Notes: generated by a model from the sequence alone, not told the origin. A stretch of 64,000 nt of DNA from Methyloligella solikamskensis (GCF_042676065.1 NZ_JBHTJO010000001.1:620001-684000); one strand, 5' to 3'; positions 36,201-44,259 are shown, counted from the stretch's first letter. Numbers and translations: made by a program.

Positions 36201-36300
36201 TGTGCAGGATCTGAAAGCGGCCAATGACAACCAGGCGGCGGAGCTTGAGCATCTGCGGCAGGAGCTTCGCGAGCTGAGAGAAGGCCAAGCCATCCGCTAA
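33238..36300 (+). CDS. Secreted collar/S74-type protein with internal duplication
   Basis: A 1020-residue protein with a Sec signal peptide (GLVVWLVAWSAVAVADC). Two tail-collar-like modules (SSCPTGWSEYTPSRGRFLRG and the matching second copy) belong to a 969-bp (323-residue) duplicated block. Short LASLSDVS linkers with FDGASWVPSTT occur before and between them. The C-terminus has an endosialidase-type S74 chaperone domain (about 900-1010) with the cleavage-site-like SDRRTKTGI and FIAQELQEVFPEAV, ending in a coiled coil. S74 domains trimerise and then cut themselves off phage fibres. A signal peptide and no phage genes around it suggest a cell-surface fibre rather than a tail fibre. Confidence 0.85.
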   Translation: MKSLAPVRLLGLVVWLVAWSAVAVADCTSPDGQEGTIDYNSTTHQFEYCDEADAWQPLGSGGGSLATLSDVSASTPFEGAVLRYNNSASRWETVDVSTAMSTTSIQSEWPDAIMCFISNPNYGMQILYKSSATPGGVKHYSKIGPGTQSNSMDVKFASDGAFSSYSNITTTDCNQSISWLYANGRAFNFIGGTSGDTAALGDRITSGTLAVTAVSETGFINLSIADTTWGYFGNAVSYLPTISATSVRSRHISSSYVQLTSATTTPTCNAGATGTMRYTSGTMQVCDGSAWGNIGIGVPTGTIAAFARSSCPTGWSEYTPSRGRFLRGIDNGAGNDPDGTRAAGDTQGDELRSHLHSVDPPLTTTSTDGEHNHRRWFRDNLSGGGSGNEVTGSGGADNYTTTSDDGAHSHGVDIAVFDSSATGGDETRPKNVAVTFCQYNGFQSQLSTGVATLASLSDVSVGGATSGQALVFDGASWVPSTTSSVGGFDDLSDVDTSGASAGDVIRFDGSGWVVSTTGDSTALGDRITSGTLAVTAVSETGLINLSSNDTTWGYLGNAVSYLPTISATNVRSRHVSSSYVQLTSATTTLTCNAGATGTIRYTSGTMQVCDGSSWGNIGIGVPTGTIAAFEASSCPTGWSEYQAARGRFLRGIDNGAGNDPDGTRAAGDMQGDALQGHRHAHYNTTVGATSGSSGHLHSAGGGNTTQSHENTVRDPITDGTNGTPRTANETRPKNVAVTFCQYAGFQSQLQTGVATLASLSDVSIGGASSGQALVFDGASWVPSTTLGGTTAASSTGAIQFKAAAGGLGGDTSNLFWDNANKRLGLGTDEPDHTLEVITANTSSYAARIANTGNATTAHGLQVVAGVDGTGSGAMLMQFTRPDGTVLGSLSQSGANTMVYTAVSDRRTKTGIVETRFGLEDLMKVQVRDFNYRSDPSHTVQTGFIAQELQEVFPEAVATNGDDGQAPLEEGAQPWSVDYGRLTPLLVKAVQDLKAANDNQAAELEHLRQELRELREGQAIR
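33820..34284 (+). repeat. Collar-module direct repeat, unit A
   Basis: Matches 34789-35253 at a constant offset of 969 bp, with most differences silent or conservative. It includes the DRITSGTLAVTAVSETG part and the collar motif RGRFLRGIDNGAGNDPDGTR. Confidence 0.85.
34789..35253 (+). repeat. Collar-module direct repeat, unit B
   Basis: Second copy of the block at 33820-34284, in frame. The regions after each copy (His/Gly/Ser-rich loops) differ strongly, a sign of diversification at the tips. Confidence 0.85.
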
Positions 36301-36336
36301 AGGCTTGATTACCGCTGAGGCGCTATAGCTATCCCT

Positions 36337-36888
36337 ATGGGCAACGTGATCCAGCGGGACTTCAGGAAGAGGGGGCGAAACACGCGTCCCCCCATCCGTG
36401 ACCAAAGACATGGCCGGCGGAATAGCCTTCGGGCCATATCTCTCCTACTCATCTTGATGTGCCTGTGTGTAGGCGCGGTATGGCTCGTGCTCAGCTCAGG
36501 CCAGATTGAGATTGGACACGAGGGCAAGTCGGCGAGCATCACAGTCCTCGATGGAGACACTGTCGAGACCTCTGAGGGCGTTTTCAGACTCGTCGGGTTC
36601 AATACCCCGGAAATAAGGGGCGACTGCTCGGAAGAGCGTGCGTTTGCCCGACGAGCTCGTGACCGGCTTCGCGCTCTGGTTACAGCGGGCTCGGCCAACC
36701 TGCGCCGCGTCCCGTGCGCATGCCCACCCGGTACCGAAGGGACACGAAGCTGCAACTTCGGCCGCTTCTGCGGTGTGCTGAGCGTCAACGGCCGCAGGGC
36801 AGGGGACATATTGATCGGGGAGGGGCTCGCTGAGCCTTATCACTGCCATGGCACGTCTTGCCCTCGGCGGCGAGACTGGTGTCGTTAA
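36337..36888 (+). CDS. Membrane-anchored thermonuclease-like (SNase) protein
   Basis: A 183-residue protein with a basic cytoplasmic N-terminus, one membrane helix (about 32-52; LLLILMCLCVGAVWLVLSS) and a staphylococcal-nuclease fold outside. Active-site-like residues are in VLDGDTVETSEGVFRLVGFNT (Asp and Arg) and in the following EIRGDCSEERAFA; the later RFCGVLSVNG holds the second Arg region. Six Cys in the outer domain suggest disulfides. It would degrade nucleic acid outside the membrane, or have lost activity. It is probably part of the mobile element. Confidence 0.8.
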   Translation: MGNVIQRDFRKRGRNTRPPIRDQRHGRRNSLRAISLLLILMCLCVGAVWLVLSSGQIEIGHEGKSASITVLDGDTVETSEGVFRLVGFNTPEIRGDCSEERAFARRARDRLRALVTAGSANLRRVPCACPPGTEGTRSCNFGRFCGVLSVNGRRAGDILIGEGLAEPYHCHGTSCPRRRDWCR

Positions 36889-37075
36889 GCAAGGCAATCC
36901 TCGACGCATATCGCTGACGCCTGGTAGCTGTAGCGAAGTCGAAACGCTCCGCACCTACCCATTTCGGCCGGGACAGCCGTCGGTAGCCATTCTTTCAAAA
37001 CTCTAAGGAAGGCTTGCGACTGGCTAGGAGACTTTACCTCCCAGCCAAATCGCCAGTTCATCTACTGCAGCCGCT

Positions 37076-37579
37076 CTATCGAGCCAAATGCTCCAGCGAG
37101 AAAAGATGTTGAGACTCGCTCAATGGTGCATGACACGACCGACAGGTATTGAGATCCTTATCCAGCCGCTTGCCATCCGGCGAGAAGATGGCGAAGTCCC
37201 AATCGCCATTCTTTAAATCGTCAGGGAATTTCTCGCCCCAACCTTCACCTTTTTCCATGACAGCGATTGCCGCGAGCTTCCCGCGGATTCGGCGGCCTAG
37301 CGAGCTGGTTACAACATTACCATCGTCGTCGGTCTTTGCCTTATAGACCTCGCCTACGATGACAGATCCGTAAGGGAGCTCGCGTCCTTGTCCGGCTGCC
37401 TCAATAGCTGCGTCATTGGCGAACAGTCGGATGATTTGATCGTGGTTCTGTACCCGATCAAGGCTCAGGTAGTTTTCGAATTGTTTGTAATCAGCTGGAA
37501 ACGATATGCGCTCCTCCTTAGCGAGCGCGACGCTGGCAATAACGCTGAACCCTAATAACAAAGCTATAGTTCTCTTCAT
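37076..37579 (-). CDS. Cytochrome P460 family protein
   Basis: A 167-residue periplasmic c-type haem protein with signal peptide (LLLGFSVIASVALA) and a single haem-attachment motif CRSCH close to the C-terminus, where P460 and cytochrome c'-beta carry it. YGSVIVGEVYKAK and the DWDFAIFSPDGK strand fit the P460 beta fold. Known family members oxidise hydroxylamine to nitrous oxide or bind NO. GGGGAG precedes the ATG at 37579. The lysine that crosslinks haem in true P460 cannot be placed with certainty. It lies at the edge of an NO-detoxification cluster. Confidence 0.85.
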   Translation of the reverse strand: MKRTIALLLGFSVIASVALAKEERISFPADYKQFENYLSLDRVQNHDQIIRLFANDAAIEAAGQGRELPYGSVIVGEVYKAKTDDDGNVVTSSLGRRIRGKLAAIAVMEKGEGWGEKFPDDLKNGDWDFAIFSPDGKRLDKDLNTCRSCHAPLSESQHLFSLEHLAR

Positions 37580-37932
37580 GATTGAACTCCCCATCTCAAC
37601 GACACCGCACTTGACGGACGGTGATAGGTATCGAGCCTGCCTCTCTGCCAGCGTGGGACTCAACGACATTTTGAAGGCAACTATTGCCGCTGGGTGGGGA
37701 ATACTTCCCAACACGACAACAAGCTATGCTTTGCATTCGCGCTTTCTAGAGCGATTGCGTGAGGCCTCTCGATTTGGCAACAAAGATTGTGTTTCGAGGC
37801 ATCACAACGGACTGTGCGATATGAGCTATGGGTTGCGGAGTTGTGCGGATAGATTCCCGCAGCCGGTGCGACTCCATGGGGAAACGAACACATCCAGAGT
37901 GCAAGGCTGGCTAATAATAAGAGAACGCTATT
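37580..37932. other. Divergent intergenic region, 353 bp
   Basis: Separates the P460 gene from the ketopantoate reductase gene. No credible gene, RNA or NsrR-like palindrome was seen. It is AT-richer near 37910-37930, where the promoter and ribosome-binding region of the next gene lie. Confidence 0.4.
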
Positions 37933-38850
37933 GTGAACGTATTGGTTCTTGGGGCAGGTGGCATCGGAGGTTATTTCGGCGGGCGACTGGCCTCGGCGGG
38001 GGTCGATGTATCATTTTTGGTCCGGCCGGCGCGCGCCAAACTGCTTTCCCGAAACGGGCTAACGATAAGCAGTCCTCTCGGTGATGTGAAAGAGCAGGTT
38101 CGGATTTTGACCGAGGCCGATATGGCTTACGATGCAGTGCTCTTAGCTTGCAAAGCCTACGATCTCGACGCGGCCATAGAGGCGATCTCACCAGCCGTTG
38201 GTCCGTCTACACTCCTGGTGCCGTTGCTGAATGGCGTCCGCCATTTGGAGCGGCTTGATAGCTGCTTCGGTCGCGAACACGTCCTCGGTGGACTTTGCCA
38301 TATTGGAGTCACCGTGAGCGATGCCGGTGAGATCCAGCACCTGAACAAGCTAGAACGCTTTGTCTTCGGCGCGCGGACGGAAGATCAGTCCGAAAGCGCG
38401 GAAGCCTTGTACCGAGTTCTCGCGCGTGGCGGATTTCATCCTGTGATGAGCGAGACGATCCTCCAGGAGATGTGGGAGAAATTCGTCTTTCTGGCCACGT
38501 ATGCGGGGATGACTACACTGATGCGCGCGCCCGTCGGTGCGATTGTCGCGACGCAGGAAGGAGAGGCCGTAATCCGCGAAATGCTGGAGGAGTGTACGGC
38601 GACAGCGGCGGCAAGTGGGTATGCTCCGCGTGCGGAGGCAATGCGGTCGATGGTGGGCTCGCTGACCGAGCGAGGATCGAAGGGAACGGCGTCTATGTAT
38701 CGGGACATGGTCAATAACAAGCGCACGGAGCACGAGCATATTTTGGGCGACATGCTCGAGCGCGCACGGGCCGCAAGCGTTTCCGCACCACTTCTGCGGA
38801 TAAGTCTGACGAACATGCAAGCTTACGACCAAGAGCGTGCGGTCTCGTGA
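37933..38850 (+). CDS. panE: 2-dehydropantoate 2-reductase family protein
   Basis: A 305-residue NADPH-dependent ketopantoate reductase-like enzyme (pantothenate pathway or a paralogue acting on other 2-oxoacids). The N-terminal Rossmann motif is VLGAGGIGGYFGGRLA. The catalytic lysine is probably in WEKFVFLATYAGMT, with NN in DMVNNKRTE. The gene starts with GTG at 37933. The panB and panC genes are absent, so a role in pantothenate synthesis is not proven. The symbol reflects the family. Confidence 0.85.
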   Translation: MNVLVLGAGGIGGYFGGRLASAGVDVSFLVRPARAKLLSRNGLTISSPLGDVKEQVRILTEADMAYDAVLLACKAYDLDAAIEAISPAVGPSTLLVPLLNGVRHLERLDSCFGREHVLGGLCHIGVTVSDAGEIQHLNKLERFVFGARTEDQSESAEALYRVLARGGFHPVMSETILQEMWEKFVFLATYAGMTTLMRAPVGAIVATQEGEAVIREMLEECTATAAASGYAPRAEAMRSMVGSLTERGSKGTASMYRDMVNNKRTEHEHILGDMLERARAASVSAPLLRISLTNMQAYDQERAVS

Positions 38851-38881
38851 TCCGTTCGCGAGCGCTGCATGCTCCAGGAAG

Positions 38882-39628
38882 CTAGAGCAGTCTGGCGAAG
38901 AAGATCAGGCTCATAGTAGTCCCTGTGACGATCACAATGGCGCGGATGACCTGCGTTGGTAAGGCGCGCGATAGTGGAGCGCCGCAATATCCGCCAGCCA
39001 CTGCAGCCACCATCATCAATAACCCTTCCGGCCAGGCGACAATTCCAGCCGCAGCAAACGTCAGGAGTGAGATAATTGAGATTGCGATGGAGAGGACGTT
39101 CTTGAGGCTGTTCATCACATTGATGTCGGTCATGCCCCAAAGTGCAAAGAGAGCCAGTAGGACGATCCCGAGGCCGCCGTTGAAGTAGCCACCATAGACG
39201 GACACAGCGAATGTTCCCGCAGCACCGTAGGGCGTGAAGCTGAGCGACTGATAAGTCAGCCAGCCGCGCAGACGTTTCTCCATTGCGAAGACGACGGTCG
39301 CGGCCAGGAGTAGAAACGGCACGATGACGTTGAATGCGTTGTCCGGGGTGACCACTAGAAGGCACGAGCCTATCAGGGCACCGACCATACTCGCCGCTAC
39401 TGTTCTACCAAGATCACTGCGATCGACTGTGCGCAGCTCGGGTAGGAAGCCCAAAGTCGCCCCGACATAACCGGGACAGACCACGATCGTGCTTGTCGCA
39501 TTCGCCGCTACGGGCGAGATGCCCACATAAACGAGGGCAGGCAACGTGAGAAATGTCCCGCCGCCTGCGATGGCGTTGAGGACACCGGCTGAGAAGGCGG
39601 CACCGGCCAGCACTAGAAAATCGATCAT
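38882..39628 (-). CDS. TauE/SafE family membrane exporter
   Basis: A 248-residue protein with about eight helices and two similar halves, the DUF81/TauE layout (VLAGAAFSAGVLNAIAGGGT at the start, AGGYCGAPLSRALPTQVIR near the end). Family members export sulfite, sulfoacetate or other sulfur and organic anions. It converges with the ketopantoate reductase gene (31 bp apart) and is divergent from the CHRD-like gene. No substrate can be assigned, but sulfur-assimilation genes lie 15 kb away. Confidence 0.88.
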   Translation of the reverse strand: MIDFLVLAGAAFSAGVLNAIAGGGTFLTLPALVYVGISPVAANATSTIVVCPGYVGATLGFLPELRTVDRSDLGRTVAASMVGALIGSCLLVVTPDNAFNVIVPFLLLAATVVFAMEKRLRGWLTYQSLSFTPYGAAGTFAVSVYGGYFNGGLGIVLLALFALWGMTDINVMNSLKNVLSIAISIISLLTFAAAGIVAWPEGLLMMVAAVAGGYCGAPLSRALPTQVIRAIVIVTGTTMSLIFFARLL

Positions 39629-39682
39629 GGATATGGCGGTCTTAATCCAGGAGGCGCAGGGCGTCGAAGTGAGATGAGCGAA

Positions 39683-39705
39683 AAGACATAAATCAAATAT
39701 TTCTT
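39683..39705. promoter_or_regulatory. Weak NsrR-like site
   Basis: AAGACATAAAT, one base, then AAATATTTCTT. The right arm agrees at nine of eleven positions with the NsrR half-site AAATRCATCTT, the left arm at about seven. It lies between the divergent TauE-like and CHRD-like genes. Confidence 0.3.
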
Positions 39706-39774
39706 TATGAGCGTGCTCTTGATAACCTCGGTGATGGAGAAGCTGTCAAGAAGCTATTCAGGGAGGAAAGCTTC

Positions 39775-40416
39775 ATGAGACTGATGAATATGCCCACTGT
39801 ATCTGCAATCGCCGGCCTGGTGGCCACATTGGCGTGCGGACCGGCATCGGCGGATAACGCGTCCAAGCACACCGCGGAACTTCAGCCGTTGAACGAGTCA
39901 GTGACCGGAAGCGAAACCAAAGGAAAGGCAAGCTTCGTTCGCGACGGTGATAAGCTGACGATCATTGTGGATGTGCAGGGAGCGCCTGCCGGGATTATGC
40001 ATCTTCAGCATTTTCACGGATTTGCCGACGGCGAAAAAGCAGCTGCCTGTCCGTCCGCAGAAGATGACTCAAATGGAGACGGGATTGTCGATCTGAAAGA
40101 GACAGAGCCCAAGGCAGGAACGACCATGGTCCCGTTCCATGACAAGCCTGCGAGCATGGAGATTCCGAGCGAGTCCTACCCCAAGGCGGACGCCGATGGA
40201 TCGTATCATTACGAACAGACCGTCGATCTTGCCAAGCTGCAAGAAGCCTTTGCCGAGGCGTTCAACGGTCAGGATCTTGACCTCGAGCGCCGGGTGGTTT
40301 TCATCCATGGTGTTGATCCGAAGACCGAGTTTCCTGACTCCGTCGCCTCGCTCGGCGATATCCCCGCCCACATCACGCTGCCCATCGCGTGTGGTAAAAT
40401 TGAAGCAGCGGATTAA
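39775..40416 (+). CDS. Secreted CHRD/SOD-like protein with EF-hand-like loop
   Basis: A 213-residue periplasmic protein with signal peptide (AGLVATLACGPASA). The His-rich stretch IMHLQHFHGFAD and the overall beta pattern resemble CHRD or Cu/Zn superoxide dismutase-like folds. A calcium-loop-like motif DSNGDGIVDLKE lies at about 100-111. GGGAGG is upstream of the ATG. A Rrf2 regulator gene follows after about 115 bp. The fold call is tentative; the copper ligands of a true SOD are not complete. Confidence 0.6.
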   Translation: MRLMNMPTVSAIAGLVATLACGPASADNASKHTAELQPLNESVTGSETKGKASFVRDGDKLTIIVDVQGAPAGIMHLQHFHGFADGEKAAACPSAEDDSNGDGIVDLKETEPKAGTTMVPFHDKPASMEIPSESYPKADADGSYHYEQTVDLAKLQEAFAEAFNGQDLDLERRVVFIHGVDPKTEFPDSVASLGDIPAHITLPIACGKIEAAD

Positions 40417-40531
40417 GCGAGAGGTGCCAATGCATCTCGCTATTTAGATGATGGAAGGAGGACATTGGAGATCATGTCCTCCTTCCGCTATTAAAGATAC
40501 TATCGGAATGAGCAAGAAAAGCTGATCGCCT

Positions 40532-41005
40532 ATGCGGCTGACGACCTTCTCGGACTACTGCCTGCGTATTCTCATATTTGTCGGCGTGCATGATGATCGT
40601 TTGTGCACGATAGACGAGATCTGCACTGCCTACGGCATATCGCGAGGCCATGTGATGAAGGCCGTTTATCGTTTAGGACAGTTGGGCTACCTCGACACCC
40701 TAAGGGGGAAGAACGGCGGAATCCGTCTGGCCAAGGAACCTTCAGACATTGGGGTCGGTGATCTGATCCGACACACCGAGGAGGACATGGCGCTTGTCGA
40801 GTGCTTCCAGGCGCCGGGTAGCGGCCGATGTTGCATTGTTGGAAGTTGCATACTGCGCGTCGCCCTAGCTAAGGCACTGGATGAATTCTTATGCGCACTC
40901 GACCGCTATACCCTCGCAGATCTCTTGGGGCCTCGGGATCGATTGGCGGCCCTGTTGAGCTTGGACAGAAAGGTTCCTGGCCGGAAGAGTTCTGTCACGA
41001 ACTGA
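40532..41005 (+). CDS. nsrR: NsrR-type Rrf2 regulator (copy 1)
   Basis: A 157-residue Rrf2 protein. The winged helix has TIDEICTAYGISRGHVMKAV and the wing KNGGIRLA. The cluster ligands follow as Cys in VECFQAPGSGRCCIVGSC, the three-Cys pattern of NsrR, which binds an iron-sulfur cluster and loses DNA affinity when NO attacks it. The protein is slightly longer than usual at the C-terminus. A second NsrR-type gene lies at 48308. Its own operator was not identified. Confidence 0.88.
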   Translation: MRLTTFSDYCLRILIFVGVHDDRLCTIDEICTAYGISRGHVMKAVYRLGQLGYLDTLRGKNGGIRLAKEPSDIGVGDLIRHTEEDMALVECFQAPGSGRCCIVGSCILRVALAKALDEFLCALDRYTLADLLGPRDRLAALLSLDRKVPGRKSSVTN

Positions 41006-41013
41006 TGAAATTT

Positions 41014-42207
41014 CTAGCGACGTCGGTTCAGAAATAGATAGGCAACATCGACGCCTCCTGGCCGATGTGGAATGCGAGCGTGCTCGAGAGCCGATTCGAC
41101 AGCTTCCAGGCCTGCAAGGATGAGATTGTCGTTCGTGTAGCCAAGATGACCGAAACGAAATGCCTTTCCGGCCAATTTCTGTTGACCCATTCCCAACGAA
41201 ATGTTGAACCGCTCCCGAGCGAGCTTCCTAAACGCGTCCGCGTCGTGGCCAGACGGCATGACCACAGCTGTCACGACAGGAGAATAGTCGCGTGGAACCT
41301 TGCACCAGATGCCGAGGTCCCAATAGGCGATACAGCGACGGACGGCTTCCGCATGGCGCTTATGACGCGCAAACACGTTCTCCAAGCCCCATTCATTCAG
41401 CATGATCATGCTCTCGGCCAGACCGTAGATTAGGGATATTGGCGGCGTGAACGGGAAGTATCCGTCGGCGTTGTGAGCGAGCATCGATCTCCAAGCCCAA
41501 TAGGATTTCGGCAGTTTCGCGCTCTTTGCCGCCTCGAGTGCCTTTTCGCTTACGACGTTGAAAGACAGCCCCGGCGGAAGCATCAGGCCCTTTTGAGACC
41601 CGCTGATAGTGACGTCGACATTCCATTCCTGGTGTCGATAGTCCATCGCTCCGATGGAAGAGACAGCATCGACGAGAAGAAGGGCCGGATGCCCGGTGGC
41701 GTCGATGGCGGCGCGGATGTCGCCAATCTGCGTCATTGCGCCCGTCGAAGTCTCATTGTGCACGACGCACACTGCCTTGATCTTCCGGTCAGCGTCGGAA
41801 CGAAGATAAACTTCGAGTTCCGCAGCGTCGGCACCCCTATGCCAATTGCTTTCGAGCACGCGGACGTCGAGACCGAATTCCGCCGCCATCCGCGACCACA
41901 GCATCGAGAAGTGGCCGGCGACGAGAAATAGAACGGCGTCGCCAGGCGAGAGAGTGTTTACCAGCGCCGCTTCCCATCCTCCGGTTCCGGAAGATGGGAA
42001 TAGGATCACGGGATCTGTACTTCGAAAAATCTCTGGGAGGCCGTCCAGGACCTCACGGGTGAGAGTCTGGAATTCGGGTCCTCTGTGATCGAGCATTTGA
42101 CGGTGCATGGCCGCAAGAATCCGTTCCGGGACAAAGGTCGGACCTGGAACCTGAAGGAAGTGCTCTAGATCGGAGGATTCGATTGGTTGGGATGGACGAG
42201 TCTGCAT
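41014..42207 (-). CDS. Serine-glyoxylate/alanine-glyoxylate-type aminotransferase
   Basis: Class V PLP-dependent aminotransferase of 397 residues. The PLP lysine is in ISGSQKGLMLPPGL, the Asp of the PLP-binding site in LLVDAVSSIGAMDYRH, and the N-terminal block LQVPGPTFVPERI and the HRGPEF motif are typical of serine-glyoxylate aminotransferases (serine cycle, photorespiration-like routes). GGAGAG precedes the ATG at 42207. It is co-directional with the rnk-like gene, 18 bp after it. Its place inside an NO-response cluster is unexpected. Confidence 0.9.
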   Translation of the reverse strand: MQTRPSQPIESSDLEHFLQVPGPTFVPERILAAMHRQMLDHRGPEFQTLTREVLDGLPEIFRSTDPVILFPSSGTGGWEAALVNTLSPGDAVLFLVAGHFSMLWSRMAAEFGLDVRVLESNWHRGADAAELEVYLRSDADRKIKAVCVVHNETSTGAMTQIGDIRAAIDATGHPALLLVDAVSSIGAMDYRHQEWNVDVTISGSQKGLMLPPGLSFNVVSEKALEAAKSAKLPKSYWAWRSMLAHNADGYFPFTPPISLIYGLAESMIMLNEWGLENVFARHKRHAEAVRRCIAYWDLGIWCKVPRDYSPVVTAVVMPSGHDADAFRKLARERFNISLGMGQQKLAGKAFRFGHLGYTNDNLILAGLEAVESALEHARIPHRPGGVDVAYLFLNRRR

Positions 42208-42225
42208 GTTGCTCTCCAATCAGCT

Positions 42226-42633
42226 TCAAGCGCGCGTGGAATTTGAGACCGTTCTCACGGTCAGGCGGTGGTGACGCCCGTCATTGCCTGACCATTGCAT
42301 CTCCTGCCCGGGTGAGAGGCCGAGTAGCGCGGCGCCTATGGGCGTTAGAATTGAAACCTTTCCCGCGCTGATATCGGCCTCCGCCGGGAGAACCAGTTGA
42401 AGCTTGAGCTGCTTGGCATCATCCAGTTCGACCTCTGCGACCGAGTCGAGCCGGATAACGTCGGAGGGCATCTCATTGTCGGGAACCAGGTCTGCGCGCT
42501 CAAGCTCGCGGAGCAGAACGGCAGCCACTTCCGGAATGCGTTCGGACGCGCCAGTCGCCATCGCGGTCAAACATTGTTCCTCGACGAGGCTTATGACGAT
42601 ACGAGGAAGTGCATCGGAAAGAACATCAGGCAT
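42226..42633 (-). CDS. rnk: Rnk/GreA-type RNA polymerase secondary-channel protein
   Basis: A 135-residue protein with a short N-terminal coiled-coil-like region and a C-terminal GreA/FKBP-like domain (about 50-130; KVSILTPIGAALLGLSPGQE). This is the layout of Rnk, called a regulator of nucleoside diphosphate kinase, which binds RNA polymerase near the secondary channel. The long acidic-tipped coiled coil of GreA is absent. It probably forms an operon with the aminotransferase gene downstream. Confidence 0.88.
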   Translation of the reverse strand: MPDVLSDALPRIVISLVEEQCLTAMATGASERIPEVAAVLLRELERADLVPDNEMPSDVIRLDSVAEVELDDAKQLKLQLVLPAEADISAGKVSILTPIGAALLGLSPGQEMQWSGNDGRHHRLTVRTVSNSTRA

Positions 42634-42938
42634 TGTGGTGTCTCACGAATTGTCGGCACGCGAGTGCGCGACGACGCAGGAAGGCGCGTGCGACCCGATG
42701 GTCACCCGCACCTATGAAAAATGAATGTTGTGAAGTAATCCCCGCGCGAGCGGCAGCGTCTCGCCGGGGCTAGATGCCTGCGTCGTTGCTTCCTCTCAGA
42801 GGGAGGCGCAAATGAAATGACAATATCCGAGACATTGATCTCCTCTAGGCCGCCAACGGCAACTTGTCAATGCGAACACAGAGTTCGATCGGCAGGCCTC
42901 TCCGATGCAATAAACGTCGGTATGGTAGAATTGTCGTG
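42634..42938. other. Divergent intergenic region, 305 bp
   Basis: Lies between rnk and nnrS start codons. No gene or strong palindrome was found. It contains CGAGTGCGCGACGACGC-type GC-rich sequence near rnk and an AT-richer part (42790-42850) where the nnrS promoter should lie. A longer nnrS frame from 42864 is possible. Confidence 0.4.
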
Positions 42939-44153
42939 ATGGTTGGTATCCCGCGATACAAGGAGTTCAATGGGCCCGCCCTTTTCCGGCAGGGCTTTCG
43001 ACCGTTCTTCTTGGGAGCGGGGCTGTGGGCTGGCTTGGCGATCTTGATCTGGCTGATCGTCATCCGTGGAGATGCATCCTTACCCAGCAATTTCCCACCA
43101 GCTCAATGGCATGCCCATGAGATGCTGTTCGGATTCGCGGCTGCGGCGGCAACCGGTTTTTTGTTGACCGCGATTCCAAACTGGACAGGGCGGATGCCGC
43201 TCCAGGGAGTGCCCCTTATCGTCCTCTTCGGTGTTTGGGTGTTGGGACGCGTGGCGATGTCGATTTCCGACGCCATCGGAGATATCGCTGCGGCTGCTCT
43301 GGATCTTGCCTTTCTGGCTTTGTTGTTTGGTGTCGTGCTCCGGGAAATCCTCGCCGGCCGGAACTGGCGCAACCTGCCAGTCGTCATTGCGGTCGGAGTG
43401 TTGTTTGCCGCGAATGCCATCACGCATCTGGAGGTCAATAGTATTCTGCCCAGTACCCTCCTGGGCGAACGGCTTGGAGTGGCGGTCTTTGTGATTTTGA
43501 TCAGCCTCATCGGGGGACGGATAATTCCAAGCTTCACGCGAAACTGGCTCGTGAAGCGTGACAGTCCGGTCCTTCCCGTGCCTTTCAGCCGCTTCGACAC
43601 GGTGACCTTGGTTCTGGTTTTGGTCGCGTCCGCATTTTGGGTGGCGCTGCCGACGTCGACGTTGACGGCGTTTGCCCTGATAGCCGCCGGCGCGATCAGT
43701 GCTGCCCGGCTCGTCAGGTGGCAGGGATGGCGAACCTATTCAGAGCCACTGCTCTGGGTCCTGCATCTCGGCTACGCATGGGTCGCATTTGGCTTGGTCT
43801 TGCTAGCCGGCAGCGTGTTGTTCTCAGCCGAAATACCTTATGCAGCGGGGCTGCACGCTCTTACGGCCGGTGCTATTGGCACTATGATCCTAGCGGTCAT
43901 GACGAGAGCTTCGCGTGGCCACACCGGCCATCCACTGACTGTCGGGCTGCCTACCGCGGCGATCTACGCACTGGTAACCCTAGCGGCGGTAATGCGGACT
44001 GCGGCTCCATTCACGTCAGGATCCTATCTCACGCTGGTATCGGTTTCTGGCTGGCTTTGGATCTCCGCATTTGCGCTTTTCGCCATCTTATACGGCCCCA
44101 TACTACTAGGAGACAGGCCAACGACCTCGGGCGTCAAAGCCCGGCAAGAGTGA
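42939..44153 (+). CDS. nnrS: NnrS family haem-copper membrane protein
   Basis: A 404-residue integral membrane protein with about 12 helices. Conserved NnrS features are visible: FRQGFRPFFLGAGLWAG, QWHAHEMLFGFAAAAATGFLLTAIPNW and HALTAGAIGTMILAVMTR with its invariant His residues. NnrS protects cells from nitrosative stress and is a typical NsrR or NnrR target. The start at 42939 is one of several in-frame options (42864 is upstream). It precedes the truncated haemoglobin gene by 145 bp with an NsrR-like site between them. Confidence 0.92.
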   Translation: MVGIPRYKEFNGPALFRQGFRPFFLGAGLWAGLAILIWLIVIRGDASLPSNFPPAQWHAHEMLFGFAAAAATGFLLTAIPNWTGRMPLQGVPLIVLFGVWVLGRVAMSISDAIGDIAAAALDLAFLALLFGVVLREILAGRNWRNLPVVIAVGVLFAANAITHLEVNSILPSTLLGERLGVAVFVILISLIGGRIIPSFTRNWLVKRDSPVLPVPFSRFDTVTLVLVLVASAFWVALPTSTLTAFALIAAGAISAARLVRWQGWRTYSEPLLWVLHLGYAWVAFGLVLLAGSVLFSAEIPYAAGLHALTAGAIGTMILAVMTRASRGHTGHPLTVGLPTAAIYALVTLAAVMRTAAPFTSGSYLTLVSVSGWLWISAFALFAILYGPILLGDRPTTSGVKARQE

Positions 44154-44259
44154 ACTCCGTTGGGCCTGCGTGGGATGGCTCTAGCCGATCGATCATCCGT
44201 GCGGAGCCGACCGCTAAAACAAATACGTTGTATATTGCTTTATCCGCTGATCTCTGGAT

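Noticed and set aside
34804..36411. A 535-codon frame antisense to the S74 protein gene
   Set aside because: It is opposite to clear collar and S74 domains and shows no family features.
33238..36888. Prophage remnant
   Set aside because: Collar and S74 motifs are phage-like, but no capsid, terminase, portal or tail genes are nearby, and the protein has a Sec signal peptide.
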